Of a stretch of 64,000 bases of DNA, positions 1-8,545 are shown in pieces. The position numbers were made by a program, and so were the translations under genes. Positions within the stretch are counted from its first letter, which is position 1, and the number at the start of each line of letters is the position of its first letter. Origin of the DNA: an uncultured Lachnospiraceae bacterium (lineage in GTDB: Bacteria; Bacillota; Clostridia; Lachnospirales; Lachnospiraceae); NCBI GenBank assembly GCA_934317005.1, contig CAKREB010000005.1:62001-126000 (forward strand), read 5' to 3'. The notes under the pieces are model-generated. The model did not search any database, had not been told where the DNA came from, and was given only the letters and a program-made list of their open reading frames with translations.

Positions 1-801
1 GCAAAGGGCACACAGGTCATACAGCTGTGGCATGGAGCAGGAGCTTTTAAAAAGTTTGGGCTGTCTACCGAGAAGGACGAAAACGTCAGAAAGCAGGTGG
101 TACGTGCTAACCGCAGACTGACACATCTTTTTGTGACATCGGAGCAGGTTGTTCCCTATTATCAGGAAGCCTTTGGTGTCCCGGAGAAAAAAATATATGC
201 AGCAGGCATTCCGGTAACAGACCTTTATTTTCAAAAAGAGCAAAAGGCGCAGAGTCAGAAAAGATTTTATAAAAAATTTCCGGAGCTTGCAGGAAAAAAA
301 CTGTTGCTTTATACACCTACTTTTCGGAACACAGCAGAGGAAAACAGTGCAATCTTAGAACACTTTTCTGTGGAGCGGATTCATGAAGTGTTGGGTGATG
401 AGTGGGTGATATTGATCAGGATGCATCCGAAATTCCCTTCGGAGCATATCGTGCAGAATAGTTTCTGCTATAACATGACAGACTATAGTCAGATCATAGA
501 TCTGTATTTTGTTTCGGATATGTTAATTACAGATTATTCATCTACAGTAGTAGAATATTCGCTTCTGGATAAACCAATCCTTTTGTATGCATATGATCTA
601 GAGCAATACGACAGAGGCTTTTACCGCGATTATGAAACAACGGTTCCGGGTAACGTGGCGCATAATGAGCAGGAATTGCTTGCACTTCTAAAAAATGACG
701 GGAAAAAGGACGTAAAAAGACAAAGTTTTGTCAAATTACAGTACGATTATAGAGATGGTGATTCTGCAAAACGCATTTTAGCTGTTTTAGATCAAAAATA
801 G
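1..801 (+). CDS. CDP-glycerol glycerophosphotransferase family protein, 5-prime truncated by window edge
   Basis: The reading frame is open from base 1, so the gene starts outside the window; a GTG at 97 is internal. The visible 266 residues match the C-terminal half of the CDP-glycerol:poly(glycerophosphate) glycerophosphotransferase family (TagF/TagB-like), which transfers polyol-phosphate units during teichoic acid-type polymer synthesis at the inner face of the membrane. Family marks seen are QLWHGAGAFKKFG near the left edge, YTPTFR, the basic RMHPKF segment and DMLITDYSS followed by a PILLYAYDLEQY segment. The complete homologue at 2838-4586 carries the same motifs (QLWHACGAFKMFG, APTFRGG, LITDYSS), so the two are paralogues. 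Which polymer is made cannot be told from sequence. Confidence 0.85.
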   Translation, partial: AKGTQVIQLWHGAGAFKKFGLSTEKDENVRKQVVRANRRLTHLFVTSEQVVPYYQEAFGVPEKKIYAAGIPVTDLYFQKEQKAQSQKRFYKKFPELAGKKLLLYTPTFRNTAEENSAILEHFSVERIHEVLGDEWVILIRMHPKFPSEHIVQNSFCYNMTDYSQIIDLYFVSDMLITDYSSTVVEYSLLDKPILLYAYDLEQYDRGFYRDYETTVPGNVAHNEQELLALLKNDGKKDVKRQSFVKLQYDYRDGDSAKRILAVLDQK

Positions 802-802
802 T

Positions 803-834
803 ATAATGCAAGCTGCTTTTGAACCCAATATCAT
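803..834 (-). repeat. Degenerate copy of the dispersed GGGTCAAAAGCAG motif
   Basis: Read on the minus strand, this stretch contains TTGGGTTCAAAAGCAG followed by CTTGCATTAT. It resembles the motif found at 54318-54341 and 22933-22956 (GGGTCAAAAGCAGAT, then TTGCAAT). It fills the short gap between the first glycerophosphotransferase gene and the FN3 protein and overlaps a TATAAT at 802-807. The similarity is imperfect and could be chance; it is listed because four better copies occur in the window. Confidence 0.3.
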
Positions 835-850
835 AGTATGGAGGATTAGA

Positions 851-2764
851 ATGTTTTTTACAAGTGGGAAGAAAAGAATAATAACCGGTGTACTGTTGGC
901 GGCGTTATGCTTAGGGGAGTGTGGACAGGTTTCGCCAACGCTGACTTCCGTAAAGACTGCGCAGGCAGAGTCTGGCTATACGGATGTATCAGGGATTCCA
1001 CTCATACCGGGGGCGCAGTGGGCAACAAATTCTCTTGTGATCAATGAGATGGATGTGACAGCGAATACGACAACCTCTGTGACATTGACATGGAAGTGTG
1101 ATACGTTAACAAATGGTCTGTATTATGTGTATCGTTACAATGAAGATGCACAGGCATATGAATTTGTGGCAAGTACGGCAGATACGACATATGAATGTGC
1201 TAACTTAAATTCGGCTAAGAAATATTATTATACGGTTTGCGCATATGATGAGGAAAATCAGTTACAGGGAGAGTTTTCGTATCCGGTGGAAGCGTATACC
1301 AAGCCAAAGAAGGTGTATAATTTTTCCTTTGTCGAAAATAAAGCAACTGCTATTTCCATGAAGTGGGATGAGGTGTTACGTGCAGAAGGCTATGCCATCT
1401 ATCGGGCAGATACCGATGGTGCATACCGGAGGGTAGCGACAACAGAGGCCACAGCCTATACGGATAAGGGACTTACAGCAGGAAAGACATATCGCTATAA
1501 GGTCTGTGCTTATGCGTATGAGGAGGATAACTGCGGGAAGTATTCGGATGCTGCGAAGATGACCACTCTTCCGGCTAAGCCGATGATCAAGGTTAAGGGC
1601 GGCAATGGAAAGGCACGCGTAAAGTGGAACGCGATCAGCGGTGCGAGCGGATATTATCTGTATTGGTATGATGGGACAAAGTATCAGTATCTGACAACGT
1701 TAGAGGGGAAAAACAGTACCGAGTATCTTCATAAGGGCTTAAAAAATGGAGAATATACAAAATATAAGGTAGAGGCATATCGTACCTTATACGAAGTGGC
1801 TTATAAGGGAGCAGCATCGGATGGAAAGACGGTATTGGTTAAAAATGCAGGAGCTACCGTTACTTCTCCGAAGCTGTTTAAAAATAAATCACGGTTTAAA
1901 AAGTCCAGCGCATATAAAGAATGTAAAACATTTCAGAAAAAAGTAAATTATGAAAAAAGCTATGTGATACCGGGACTTTCCGGCACGGATGTGGATGGGT
2001 TTTACAGTAAAAATATGTGTCCGCAGGGAATTACCTTTGCAAAGGATTATCTTCTTCTGACAGCATATGACAGAAATCTGGAAGAAAATTCGGTAATCTA
2101 TGTTATGAAAAAGTCAAACAGAAAGCTTCTGATGACGATTGTTCTTCCGAACAAGACACATGCCGGTGGAATCGCTTATGATGGCACGAATATATGGGTG
2201 ACACAGACAAATACCGTGCGTTCCATTCCGTTTCGTGACATACAGCAGGCGATTGATGACGGAAAGAAAGAATATTTAGCGCAGTACAAGACAATCTGCA
2301 CCCTGACGCATGCGGCTTCGGCTCTGACCTATTACAAGGGGATGCTGTGGGTGGCTTCGTATGATGAGTTAAATGCAGGCTATCTGGGGGCATATGTGAT
2401 CGACAATAAGACGGCTGCACCTGATCTGGTAAAGTATGCGATGACGCGGATTCCGACAAGAGTACAGGGACTGGTATTTACCAGCGCAGGCAATCTGATC
2501 CTGTCGCGTTCCTGCCAGACAAATGCATCAAAGAGAGGATTTTTACATGTATTAAATGTGTACAAGCCAAAGCTTTCTAAGCTTGCTAAGGGAACTGTCA
2601 CGCTTGGAGCAGTTAAGAAAACGATAGATATGCCGACTATGAATGAAGAGATTGCCATTGATGGAAGCTATCTGTATGTGAATTTTGAATCAGCGGCATT
2701 TTCTACAGCTGTAAAAAGGATGGATCGCATTTGTGCCTTTACGGTAAAATCTATTTTAAAGTAG
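851..2764 (+). CDS. Secreted FN3-repeat protein with C-terminal propeller-like domain
   Basis: This is a 637-residue protein. The start at 851 is chosen over an upstream in-frame ATG at 806 because TATGGAGGATT sits just before it and the protein then begins with a normal signal peptide (basic GKKR, then a hydrophobic stretch to about residue 22, AQAES cleavage-like site near 40). Three fibronectin type III-like repeats follow (about residues 62-150, 152-240 and 243-330), each with the TxxSxxLxW / YxVYR / YxYxVCAY pattern. The last 270 residues hold repeated strands such as AYDGTNIWVTQ and YKGMLWVAS that look like a YncE-type beta-propeller. No catalytic motif is recognised. It lies between two wall-polymer transferases, so a surface role is plausible; specific function unknown. 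Confidence 0.75.
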   Translation: MFFTSGKKRIITGVLLAALCLGECGQVSPTLTSVKTAQAESGYTDVSGIPLIPGAQWATNSLVINEMDVTANTTTSVTLTWKCDTLTNGLYYVYRYNEDAQAYEFVASTADTTYECANLNSAKKYYYTVCAYDEENQLQGEFSYPVEAYTKPKKVYNFSFVENKATAISMKWDEVLRAEGYAIYRADTDGAYRRVATTEATAYTDKGLTAGKTYRYKVCAYAYEEDNCGKYSDAAKMTTLPAKPMIKVKGGNGKARVKWNAISGASGYYLYWYDGTKYQYLTTLEGKNSTEYLHKGLKNGEYTKYKVEAYRTLYEVAYKGAASDGKTVLVKNAGATVTSPKLFKNKSRFKKSSAYKECKTFQKKVNYEKSYVIPGLSGTDVDGFYSKNMCPQGITFAKDYLLLTAYDRNLEENSVIYVMKKSNRKLLMTIVLPNKTHAGGIAYDGTNIWVTQTNTVRSIPFRDIQQAIDDGKKEYLAQYKTICTLTHAASALTYYKGMLWVASYDELNAGYLGAYVIDNKTAAPDLVKYAMTRIPTRVQGLVFTSAGNLILSRSCQTNASKRGFLHVLNVYKPKLSKLAKGTVTLGAVKKTIDMPTMNEEIAIDGSYLYVNFESAAFSTAVKRMDRICAFTVKSILK

Positions 2765-2837
2765 GAAAGCTATCATGACATGAAAAAAGAAAAATTTGGT
2801 GGTTTGCAGAACCGGATCATGAGAAATGAGGATGAGG

Positions 2838-4586
2838 ATGGAAAACCAGTTTTGGATCAGGAAAAATACGATTGACGAGAAAAAAAATATATGGAATCTG
2901 GAGGTAGCAGGCGGACTTTTAGCATCGGAAATGGGGGAAAAGCTGCGTATACTCGCAGTGTTTCGCTTTCGTGAGTGTATCAGACGTTTTCCGATGGAAG
3001 CGATGTGCTTTGAGGCAGAGGAAAAGAGGTACTTTGCAGCGAGTGCACAGATCAGTCTTCCGGACGTCTTTTATCAGGCGAAAGAGCTACAGGACGCAGA
3101 TCAGGTCTGTGTGACCTTTTCCTTTTGCGACAGGGAGGGGATGTGGCAGAAGCTTGGAGAGGAAGTGTATCTGAGCGGACAGTACTTTAAGCCAAAGTCA
3201 GTCAAAACATCCTTTGGCTATCGGCTGTATCGTAAGGTTTCCTATGTATGCTGTACATTGCTGCTGCCTATCTGGCTTTTGAACGGCTACTTTGCCGGAA
3301 AGGGGTATATAGAGTCGCCTTATCTGAAGGAGGGGGAGCGTGGAAAGCGTGCGATGCTTTATCATGCACATGGACTGGTACAGCAGATCACCGGATACGG
3401 ATATAGCGTTCGCGAGTGGAAAACACGGTATTTTGCTTCACAGTATCAGAAAGCGTGTAAAAAAGTAAAGCCGGTTCATATCTTATTTTTATCAGAGCGG
3501 CAGCCGGATATCGGTGGAAATCTTGACTGCATCCGCAAGTCGCTTCTTCAGGCAGGTGAAGATGTGGAAGAGTTTATTGATACCCGTCCGGTACATAAGC
3601 TTCCTTTTTCACAGATTCGGAAGGCGGCAGGAAAGGCAGCAGCAGCAAAAGTCATCGTACTGGAGGATTTTTATCCGCAGCTTCATGCACTTTCTCTGCG
3701 CCGGGAAACGGAGGTCATCCAGCTATGGCACGCCTGTGGTGCCTTTAAAATGTTTGGCTTGTCCGATATTGGAAAGGTACAGAATCTAAAGCAGGACACG
3801 AAAAATCATAGAAGCTATACGGCAGCGATTGTAAGCAGTAAGCAGATGGTTCCGTTTTACAGTGAAGCGTTTGGCATTGCAGAAAAAAGCGTATTGCCGC
3901 TTGGCGTACCCAGAACAGATATATTTTTCGATGAAGGATACCGTGAAGAGATCCAAAAGAAGCTATATGAAAAATATCCACAGCTTTTTAAGAAAAAGGT
4001 GGTTTTGTTTGCACCGACCTTTCGCGGTGGTGGAAATAAGGACGCTTATTATCCGACGGAGCGTTTTTTGGTGGATGACTTTTTGGAACAGCTTTCTAAA
4101 GATACAGTGTTGATCATTAAGAATCATCCGTTTGTAAAGCAGCATTTTCCGGTGAGTGAGAAAAATAAGGAGAGGGTACTTGATCTGACAGGAAAGGAAA
4201 ATATCAATGATCTGCTTTTTGTAACAGACCTTTTGATCACAGACTACAGTTCATCGATTTTTGAGGCATCACTGCTGTCAGTGCCGATGCTTTTTTATGT
4301 ATTTGATCTGGATGAATATATGCGCACAAGGGATATTTACTTTGACTTTGCAGCCTTTGTGCCGGGAACACAGGTGCAGGATCTTTTGGCACTGACGAAA
4401 GAGGCAAAGCGCATATTGTCAGAGGGCAGTGCGTATGACCTGAAAAGATTCCGGGATTATTTCTTAGGAAGTCTGGATGGACATTCTACGGAAAGAGTGA
4501 CAGCATGGGTACGACAGCATGCCAGAACGTGTTTTGATGATAGAACGACAGAAAAGGCACAGACACGGCATAAGGAAGAGTGTTGA
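2838..4586 (+). CDS. CDP-glycerol glycerophosphotransferase family protein
   Basis: About 582 residues, the length of a full two-domain TagF/TagB-like enzyme. Three in-frame ATGs lie at 2826, 2832 and 2838; 2838 has a TGAGG at the best distance, so it is used here. The N-terminal ~200 residues are a beta-rich domain of the kind found fused to this family. The transferase part contains VIQLWHACGAFKMFG, LPLGVPRTDIFF, FAPTFRGGG, IIKNHPF and LLITDYSSSIFEASLL, the conserved donor-binding and phosphate-contact segments of the family. Expected reaction: transfer of glycerol-phosphate (or a related polyol phosphate) from a CDP donor to a membrane-bound wall polymer. It is paralogous to the truncated gene at the left edge. 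Confidence 0.88.
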   Translation: MENQFWIRKNTIDEKKNIWNLEVAGGLLASEMGEKLRILAVFRFRECIRRFPMEAMCFEAEEKRYFAASAQISLPDVFYQAKELQDADQVCVTFSFCDREGMWQKLGEEVYLSGQYFKPKSVKTSFGYRLYRKVSYVCCTLLLPIWLLNGYFAGKGYIESPYLKEGERGKRAMLYHAHGLVQQITGYGYSVREWKTRYFASQYQKACKKVKPVHILFLSERQPDIGGNLDCIRKSLLQAGEDVEEFIDTRPVHKLPFSQIRKAAGKAAAAKVIVLEDFYPQLHALSLRRETEVIQLWHACGAFKMFGLSDIGKVQNLKQDTKNHRSYTAAIVSSKQMVPFYSEAFGIAEKSVLPLGVPRTDIFFDEGYREEIQKKLYEKYPQLFKKKVVLFAPTFRGGGNKDAYYPTERFLVDDFLEQLSKDTVLIIKNHPFVKQHFPVSEKNKERVLDLTGKENINDLLFVTDLLITDYSSSIFEASLLSVPMLFYVFDLDEYMRTRDIYFDFAAFVPGTQVQDLLALTKEAKRILSEGSAYDLKRFRDYFLGSLDGHSTERVTAWVRQHARTCFDDRTTEKAQTRHKEEC

Positions 4587-4615
4587 CGGAAAATACACAT
4601 TGTTTTATTATTAAA

Positions 4616-4817
4616 GATGCAAGGGTCAAAAGTAGCTAGTAATGTATGTTTACATACAAATTACTAGCTGGTGGCTTGACCCGCCAAACACCGACAAGTA
4701 GCAGATTTGCTTGCAAATATGCGAGATTGGAGGTGTTTGTAGGATTGCGAAAATTGCACAGCAATGAAGCAATCCGTGGCATTAGTTGGGGTCAAAATAT
4801 CTTTTGACCCCAACATC
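4616..4817 (+). mobile_element. 202-bp MITE-like element with terminal inverted repeats and 9-bp target duplication
   Basis: The element is bounded by imperfect terminal inverted repeats: GATGCAAGGGTCAAAAG on the left, and the right end reads GATGTTGGGGTCAAAAG on the other strand (14 of 17 identical). Both ends are flanked by ATTATTAAA (4607-4615 and 4818-4826), as expected for a 9-bp target duplication. The inside is almost entirely paired: GGGTCAA 4623-4629 with 4676-4682; AGCTAGTAA 4634-4642 with 4661-4669; CAAACACC 4685-4692 with 4732-4739; GGATTGC 4742-4748 with 4769-4775; and a perfect 13-bp stem 4785-4797 with 4802-4814. It has no coding capacity. It could move in trans as a miniature element, or act as structured RNA or as the terminator of the preceding gene. 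Confidence 0.6.
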
Positions 4818-4859
4818 ATTATTAAATAGACTATTTTCAAAAGAGAGATGAGGAGTGCT

Positions 4860-5033
4860 ATGAACAAATTTGATCACTATAAGAAAGAGTTAGAAGCCTT
4901 TGAGCAGGGCAGAAGTTCATATGTGTGGGATGAGTTAGAAGAACTGATCACGGATGATTTTGATGAGGAAAGATTATCTTCAGAGGAGTTTGACAGGTTG
5001 ATGAAGCATCTGATGGAGCTTGATTGTGAATAA
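4860..5033 (+). CDS. Small acidic protein of unknown function
   Basis: A 57-residue protein beginning MNKFDHYKKELEAFEQG. The ATG at 4860 is preferred to one at 4848 because AGGAG lies five bases before it. The sequence is strongly acidic and predicted helical (ELEELITDDFDEERLSSEEF), with no Cys, membrane segment or known motif. I do not recognise it. It sits between the MITE-like element and a membrane-anchored C39-like peptidase, on the same strand. The frame stays open for about 60 codons past its TAA, but nothing suggests readthrough. Confidence 0.65.
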   Translation: MNKFDHYKKELEAFEQGRSSYVWDELEELITDDFDEERLSSEEFDRLMKHLMELDCE

Positions 5034-5085
5034 TGGGTAAAAACGGATGAAAAAATAAAGAAAAAGAACGATCGGAAAGGGGCTT

Positions 5086-5184
5086 GTGGCGGTGCGCTGT
5101 CTGTCGCAGGTAAAGTGCTGCCCCTATGCGCAGTTACCGGATGCAGGCAAGCTTGTGCCTGGTTTGCTGCTTTTGCAAAAATAA
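5086..5184 (+). CDS. Possible 32-residue Cys-containing small ORF
   Basis: A GTG at 5086 is preceded by GGAAAGGGG and opens a 32-codon frame containing VKCCPYAQLPDAGK and ending in a hydrophobic LVPGLLLLQK. It lies in the otherwise unexplained 181-base gap (5034-5214) before the C39-like peptidase. The local G+C is higher than the surroundings and a CAGGCA/TGCCTG hairpin (5144-5161) falls inside it. There is no family match that I know. It could be a leader peptide, a small protein, or non-coding. Confidence 0.2.
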   Translation: MAVRCLSQVKCCPYAQLPDAGKLVPGLLLLQK

Positions 5185-5214
5185 AAGAAAAACAGTGTAG
5201 AAAAGAGGGAGCCA

Positions 5215-6171
5215 TTGGAAGCTAGAACACCGGAAGAAGAATTGGAATATCGCAGATATCTGCGGAAGCGGATCAGGATGCGCAAGCGCAGACGCAAAGT
5301 GATGATCGCACGGACGATTGTCGCTGTTGTCACACTTGTGATCGTGTTTGTCGTGTTTTATGGAATCGGTCGCCTGACAGGCCCAATCGGTGGTGGCAGC
5401 AGTGCCGGAAAGGAAGTTGTGACAAAGGAACCGGTGGTGACACCGTTTGTTGTGGATGTGCCGGAGGGCTATGAAAAAATATATGATAAATTATATGCCA
5501 TGCGGGAAGACTATAAGGAAATAGATGATATCCTGCTTAATATTGGTCAATATCCCAAGGATGTGTTACGTCTTTTGATACATAACACGGAAACGTTAGA
5601 GTTTGTCAGTGACTATCTGGTACATCTGGATGATGATGAGGCTTCCGGTGAGATCACAGGCGAGGAAGTGCAGAAGTTAAGTCCACCTCTTTTGCAGCAG
5701 TGGGACAAGCGCTGGGGCTATGTAAAATATGGAAATAATATCATAGCGATCAACGGTTGTGGCCCGACCTGCATGTCGATGGTTTACACCGGTCTGACAG
5801 GAAATTTAGACAGAAGTCCGGCGCAGATGGCAGAGTTTTGTATTGATAATGATTATTATACGGATGATTCCGGAACGTCCTGGTCTTTTATGCTAAATGG
5901 AGCAAGAAAGCTTGGACTGAATGCAGAGCGTATTTCCATTGGAAAAGATGCGATCACAGAGAAGCTAAAATCCGGTGGTCTGGTAATCTGCAGCATGAAG
6001 CCGGGAGATTTTACGACAACAGGACACTTTATCGTGCTTCGTGGTGTGACGGAGGAAGGAAAGCTTTTGATCAATGATCCAAATAGTATATCCCGCTCGG
6101 AAAAGGAGTGGGAATTTGATACTGTGTTAAAGCAGGTAAAAGCTGCATGGGCATATTTTTATACAAATTAA
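5215..6171 (+). CDS. Membrane-anchored C39-family peptidase-like protein
   Basis: A 318-residue protein that uses a TTG start at 5215; AGAGGGAG ends five bases before it and no better ATG is available in frame. The N-terminus is very basic (KRIRMRKRRRK), then one membrane segment (residues ~29-54), giving an extracellular C-terminal domain. That domain (from ~residue 155) matches the C39-like peptidase fold: QQWDKRWGYVKYG, INGCGPTCMSM with the nucleophile Cys, GHFIVLRGV with the catalytic His, and INDPNS with the third residue. Substrates of such free-standing C39-like proteins are mostly unknown; they are not fused to an ABC exporter as in bacteriocin processing. It directly precedes relA. 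Confidence 0.8.
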   Translation: MEARTPEEELEYRRYLRKRIRMRKRRRKVMIARTIVAVVTLVIVFVVFYGIGRLTGPIGGGSSAGKEVVTKEPVVTPFVVDVPEGYEKIYDKLYAMREDYKEIDDILLNIGQYPKDVLRLLIHNTETLEFVSDYLVHLDDDEASGEITGEEVQKLSPPLLQQWDKRWGYVKYGNNIIAINGCGPTCMSMVYTGLTGNLDRSPAQMAEFCIDNDYYTDDSGTSWSFMLNGARKLGLNAERISIGKDAITEKLKSGGLVICSMKPGDFTTTGHFIVLRGVTEEGKLLINDPNSISRSEKEWEFDTVLKQVKAAWAYFYTN

Positions 6172-6193
6172 TTACGCAGGATGGAGGCAGCAT

Positions 6194-8512
6194 ATGGACG
6201 AAAAGACAAAATCAGCGGTAGATGTAAAAATTGATAATGGAGAGCTGGCAACCAGTATGATTCCGGAGGATTTTACAGATCCGGAAGTGCTATATCAGAA
6301 ACTGATCCAGATGGTAAAACGCTATCATCCGTCGGATGATGTGCATCTGATTGAAAAAGCATACCATATTGCGCATAAAGCACATGAGGGGCAGTATAGG
6401 AAGTCGGGAGAACCATATATCATTCATCCGGTATGCGTCTGCATCATACTTGCGGAATTAGAACTTGATAAGGAAACGATCGTGGCGGGTATGCTTCATG
6501 ATGTAGTGGAAGATACTGTCATGACGAGCGAGGAGATTGCAAAGGAATTTAGTGATGAAGTTGCGCTTTTGGTGGATGGTGTCACTAAGCTGACGCAGAT
6601 CAATTACGTTGCGGATAAGGTAGAGCTGCAGGCAGAAAATCTGCGAAAGATGTTTCTTGCGATGGCAAAGGATATCCGCGTTATTTTGATCAAGCTTGCG
6701 GATCGTCTGCACAACATGCGCACGTTAAAATATATGAAGCCCGAAAAACAGCGGGAGAAGTCGACGGAAACGATGGATATTTATGCACCAATCGCCGATC
6801 GTCTGGGAATTTCTAAGGTGAAGGTAGAGCTTGATGATCTGTCTTTTATGTATCTGGAACCGGAGATGTATAAGGAGCTAAAAGAAAAGCTGGAGTCCGG
6901 AAAGGTACAAAGAGAAGAATTTATCAAAAATATTGTGGCAGAGGTGCGAAGCCATATCAAAGAGGCAGGTATAGATGCAACCATTGATGGGCGTGCCAAG
7001 CATTATTTTAGTATTTATAAAAAGATGGTGACACAGGGAAAGAAGCTTGAACAGATATATGATCTGTTTGCCATCCGTATTATTGTGGATACGGAGCGTG
7101 ACTGCTATACGGCTTTGGGAGTGATCCATGAGATCTATAAGCCGATTCCGGGAAGATTTAAGGATTATATTGCCATGCCAAAGCCAAACAACTACCAGTC
7201 GCTTCATACCACACTGATCGGGCCGCACGGACAGCCGTTTGAGATACAGATCCGTACGTATGAGATGCATCGTACTGCGGAGTATGGTATTGCGGCTCAT
7301 TGGAAATATAAAGAAAACCAGTATGGAGGAAATACAGCAAACAGCGAAGAGGAAAAGTTAGCATGGCTGCGCAGGATTTTGGAATGGCAGCGTGATATGT
7401 CGGATAACAAAGAGTTTCTAAGCCTGTTAAAGAGTGATCTGGATCTGTTTTCTGATCAGGTATATTGCTTTACAAAAGATGGTGATGTAAAAAATCTGCC
7501 GGCAGGTTCTACACCGATTGATTTTGCGTATGCTGTACATAGTGCGGTAGGAAATAAGATGGTAGGAGCCCGTGTCAATGGAAATCTGGTGACGATTGAC
7601 TATAAGATTCAGAATGGAGATCGTGTAGAGATCATTACCTCCCAAAACTCCAGAGGCCCAAGCCGTGACTGGCTTTCTATTGTAAAGAGTACACAGGCAA
7701 AAAATAAGATCAATCAGTGGTTTAGGTCAGAGTTTAAGGAAGAAAATGTTGTTCGTGGAAAAGAAATTTTAGCGAATTATTGTAAAGCACAGCAAATTCC
7801 GCTTACGGATCTGTTAAAGACAGAGTATATGTCCGCCTGCATGAAAAAGTATGGCTTCCGCGACTGGGATTCCGTACTGGCGGCGATCGGTCATGGCGGT
7901 CTGAAGGAAGGCCAGGTAGTCAACAAGCTGCAGGATGCGTATCGTAAGAAGAATCCGGATAAGACAACGGATAAGGACATTTTAGAGGCGGTAAACAGTA
8001 AAAATAAAGCGCAGGGAAATAATGCGCCAAAGTTTGCGGCAGTCAAGTCTAAAAGCGGTATTGTGGTTGCTGGCTTAGATGATGTGTCGGTTCGTTTCTC
8101 TAAGTGCTGCAGTCCGGTTCCGGGGGATGAGATCATAGGCTTTGTGACAAGAGGACGTGGTGTGTCGATTCATAGAACAGATTGTGTCAATATGATGAAT
8201 CTGTCAGAACAGGATCGCCAGCGTATCATCGAGGCAGAGTGGGAAACATCGGACGAAGGAAAAGAGGCAGAGTTATACGATACGGAGATTATTATTTATG
8301 CGTATGACCGTATCGGAATCCTTCTTGATATTACGAAAATATTTACGGAAAATAAAATCGATGTGAAGTCGGTCAACAGCAGAACAAGTAAGCAGGGAAT
8401 TGCAACGATCAATATGGGCTTTGCAATCCGCAGTGTAGAAGAGCTTCACAATCTGACGAAGAAGATCCGTCAAGTAGAGGGTGTAAAGGATATTCAGAGA
8501 ACGCAGTCATAG
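6194..8512 (+). CDS. relA: Bifunctional (p)ppGpp synthetase/hydrolase
   Basis: A 772-residue RelA/SpoT homologue (Rel) that makes and degrades the stringent-response alarmone. Domains in order: HD hydrolase (residues ~50-200, HKAHEGQYRKSGEPYIIHP, then HDVVEDT and DRLHNMRT), nucleotidyltransferase synthetase (~240-350, with GRFKDYIAMPKPNNYQSLHT carrying the RxKD motif of bifunctional enzymes), TGS (~400-460, VYCFTKDGDVKNLP), and a C-terminal ACT domain (~690-770). Hydrolase and synthetase motifs are both intact. The start has GGATGGAGG upstream. The gene heads a compact run with MBL hydrolase, hemZ and an HD-GYP gene. Confidence 0.96.
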   Translation: MDEKTKSAVDVKIDNGELATSMIPEDFTDPEVLYQKLIQMVKRYHPSDDVHLIEKAYHIAHKAHEGQYRKSGEPYIIHPVCVCIILAELELDKETIVAGMLHDVVEDTVMTSEEIAKEFSDEVALLVDGVTKLTQINYVADKVELQAENLRKMFLAMAKDIRVILIKLADRLHNMRTLKYMKPEKQREKSTETMDIYAPIADRLGISKVKVELDDLSFMYLEPEMYKELKEKLESGKVQREEFIKNIVAEVRSHIKEAGIDATIDGRAKHYFSIYKKMVTQGKKLEQIYDLFAIRIIVDTERDCYTALGVIHEIYKPIPGRFKDYIAMPKPNNYQSLHTTLIGPHGQPFEIQIRTYEMHRTAEYGIAAHWKYKENQYGGNTANSEEEKLAWLRRILEWQRDMSDNKEFLSLLKSDLDLFSDQVYCFTKDGDVKNLPAGSTPIDFAYAVHSAVGNKMVGARVNGNLVTIDYKIQNGDRVEIITSQNSRGPSRDWLSIVKSTQAKNKINQWFRSEFKEENVVRGKEILANYCKAQQIPLTDLLKTEYMSACMKKYGFRDWDSVLAAIGHGGLKEGQVVNKLQDAYRKKNPDKTTDKDILEAVNSKNKAQGNNAPKFAAVKSKSGIVVAGLDDVSVRFSKCCSPVPGDEIIGFVTRGRGVSIHRTDCVNMMNLSEQDRQRIIEAEWETSDEGKEAELYDTEIIIYAYDRIGILLDITKIFTENKIDVKSVNSRTSKQGIATINMGFAIRSVEELHNLTKKIRQVEGVKDIQRTQS

Positions 8513-8545
8513 TGAAGTGTAAAGCGAACAGAAATGAGGATGATG

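Noticed and set aside
97..801. GTG at 97 as the true start of the first gene
   Set aside because: The frame is open to base 1 and the residues before 97 (QLWHGAGAFKKFG) are conserved family sequence, so the gene is cut by the window.
5031..5225. Readthrough of the TAA after the small acidic protein
   Set aside because: No recoding signal is seen, the extension composition differs sharply from the small protein, and 64 open codons can occur by chance in a G+C-richer patch.
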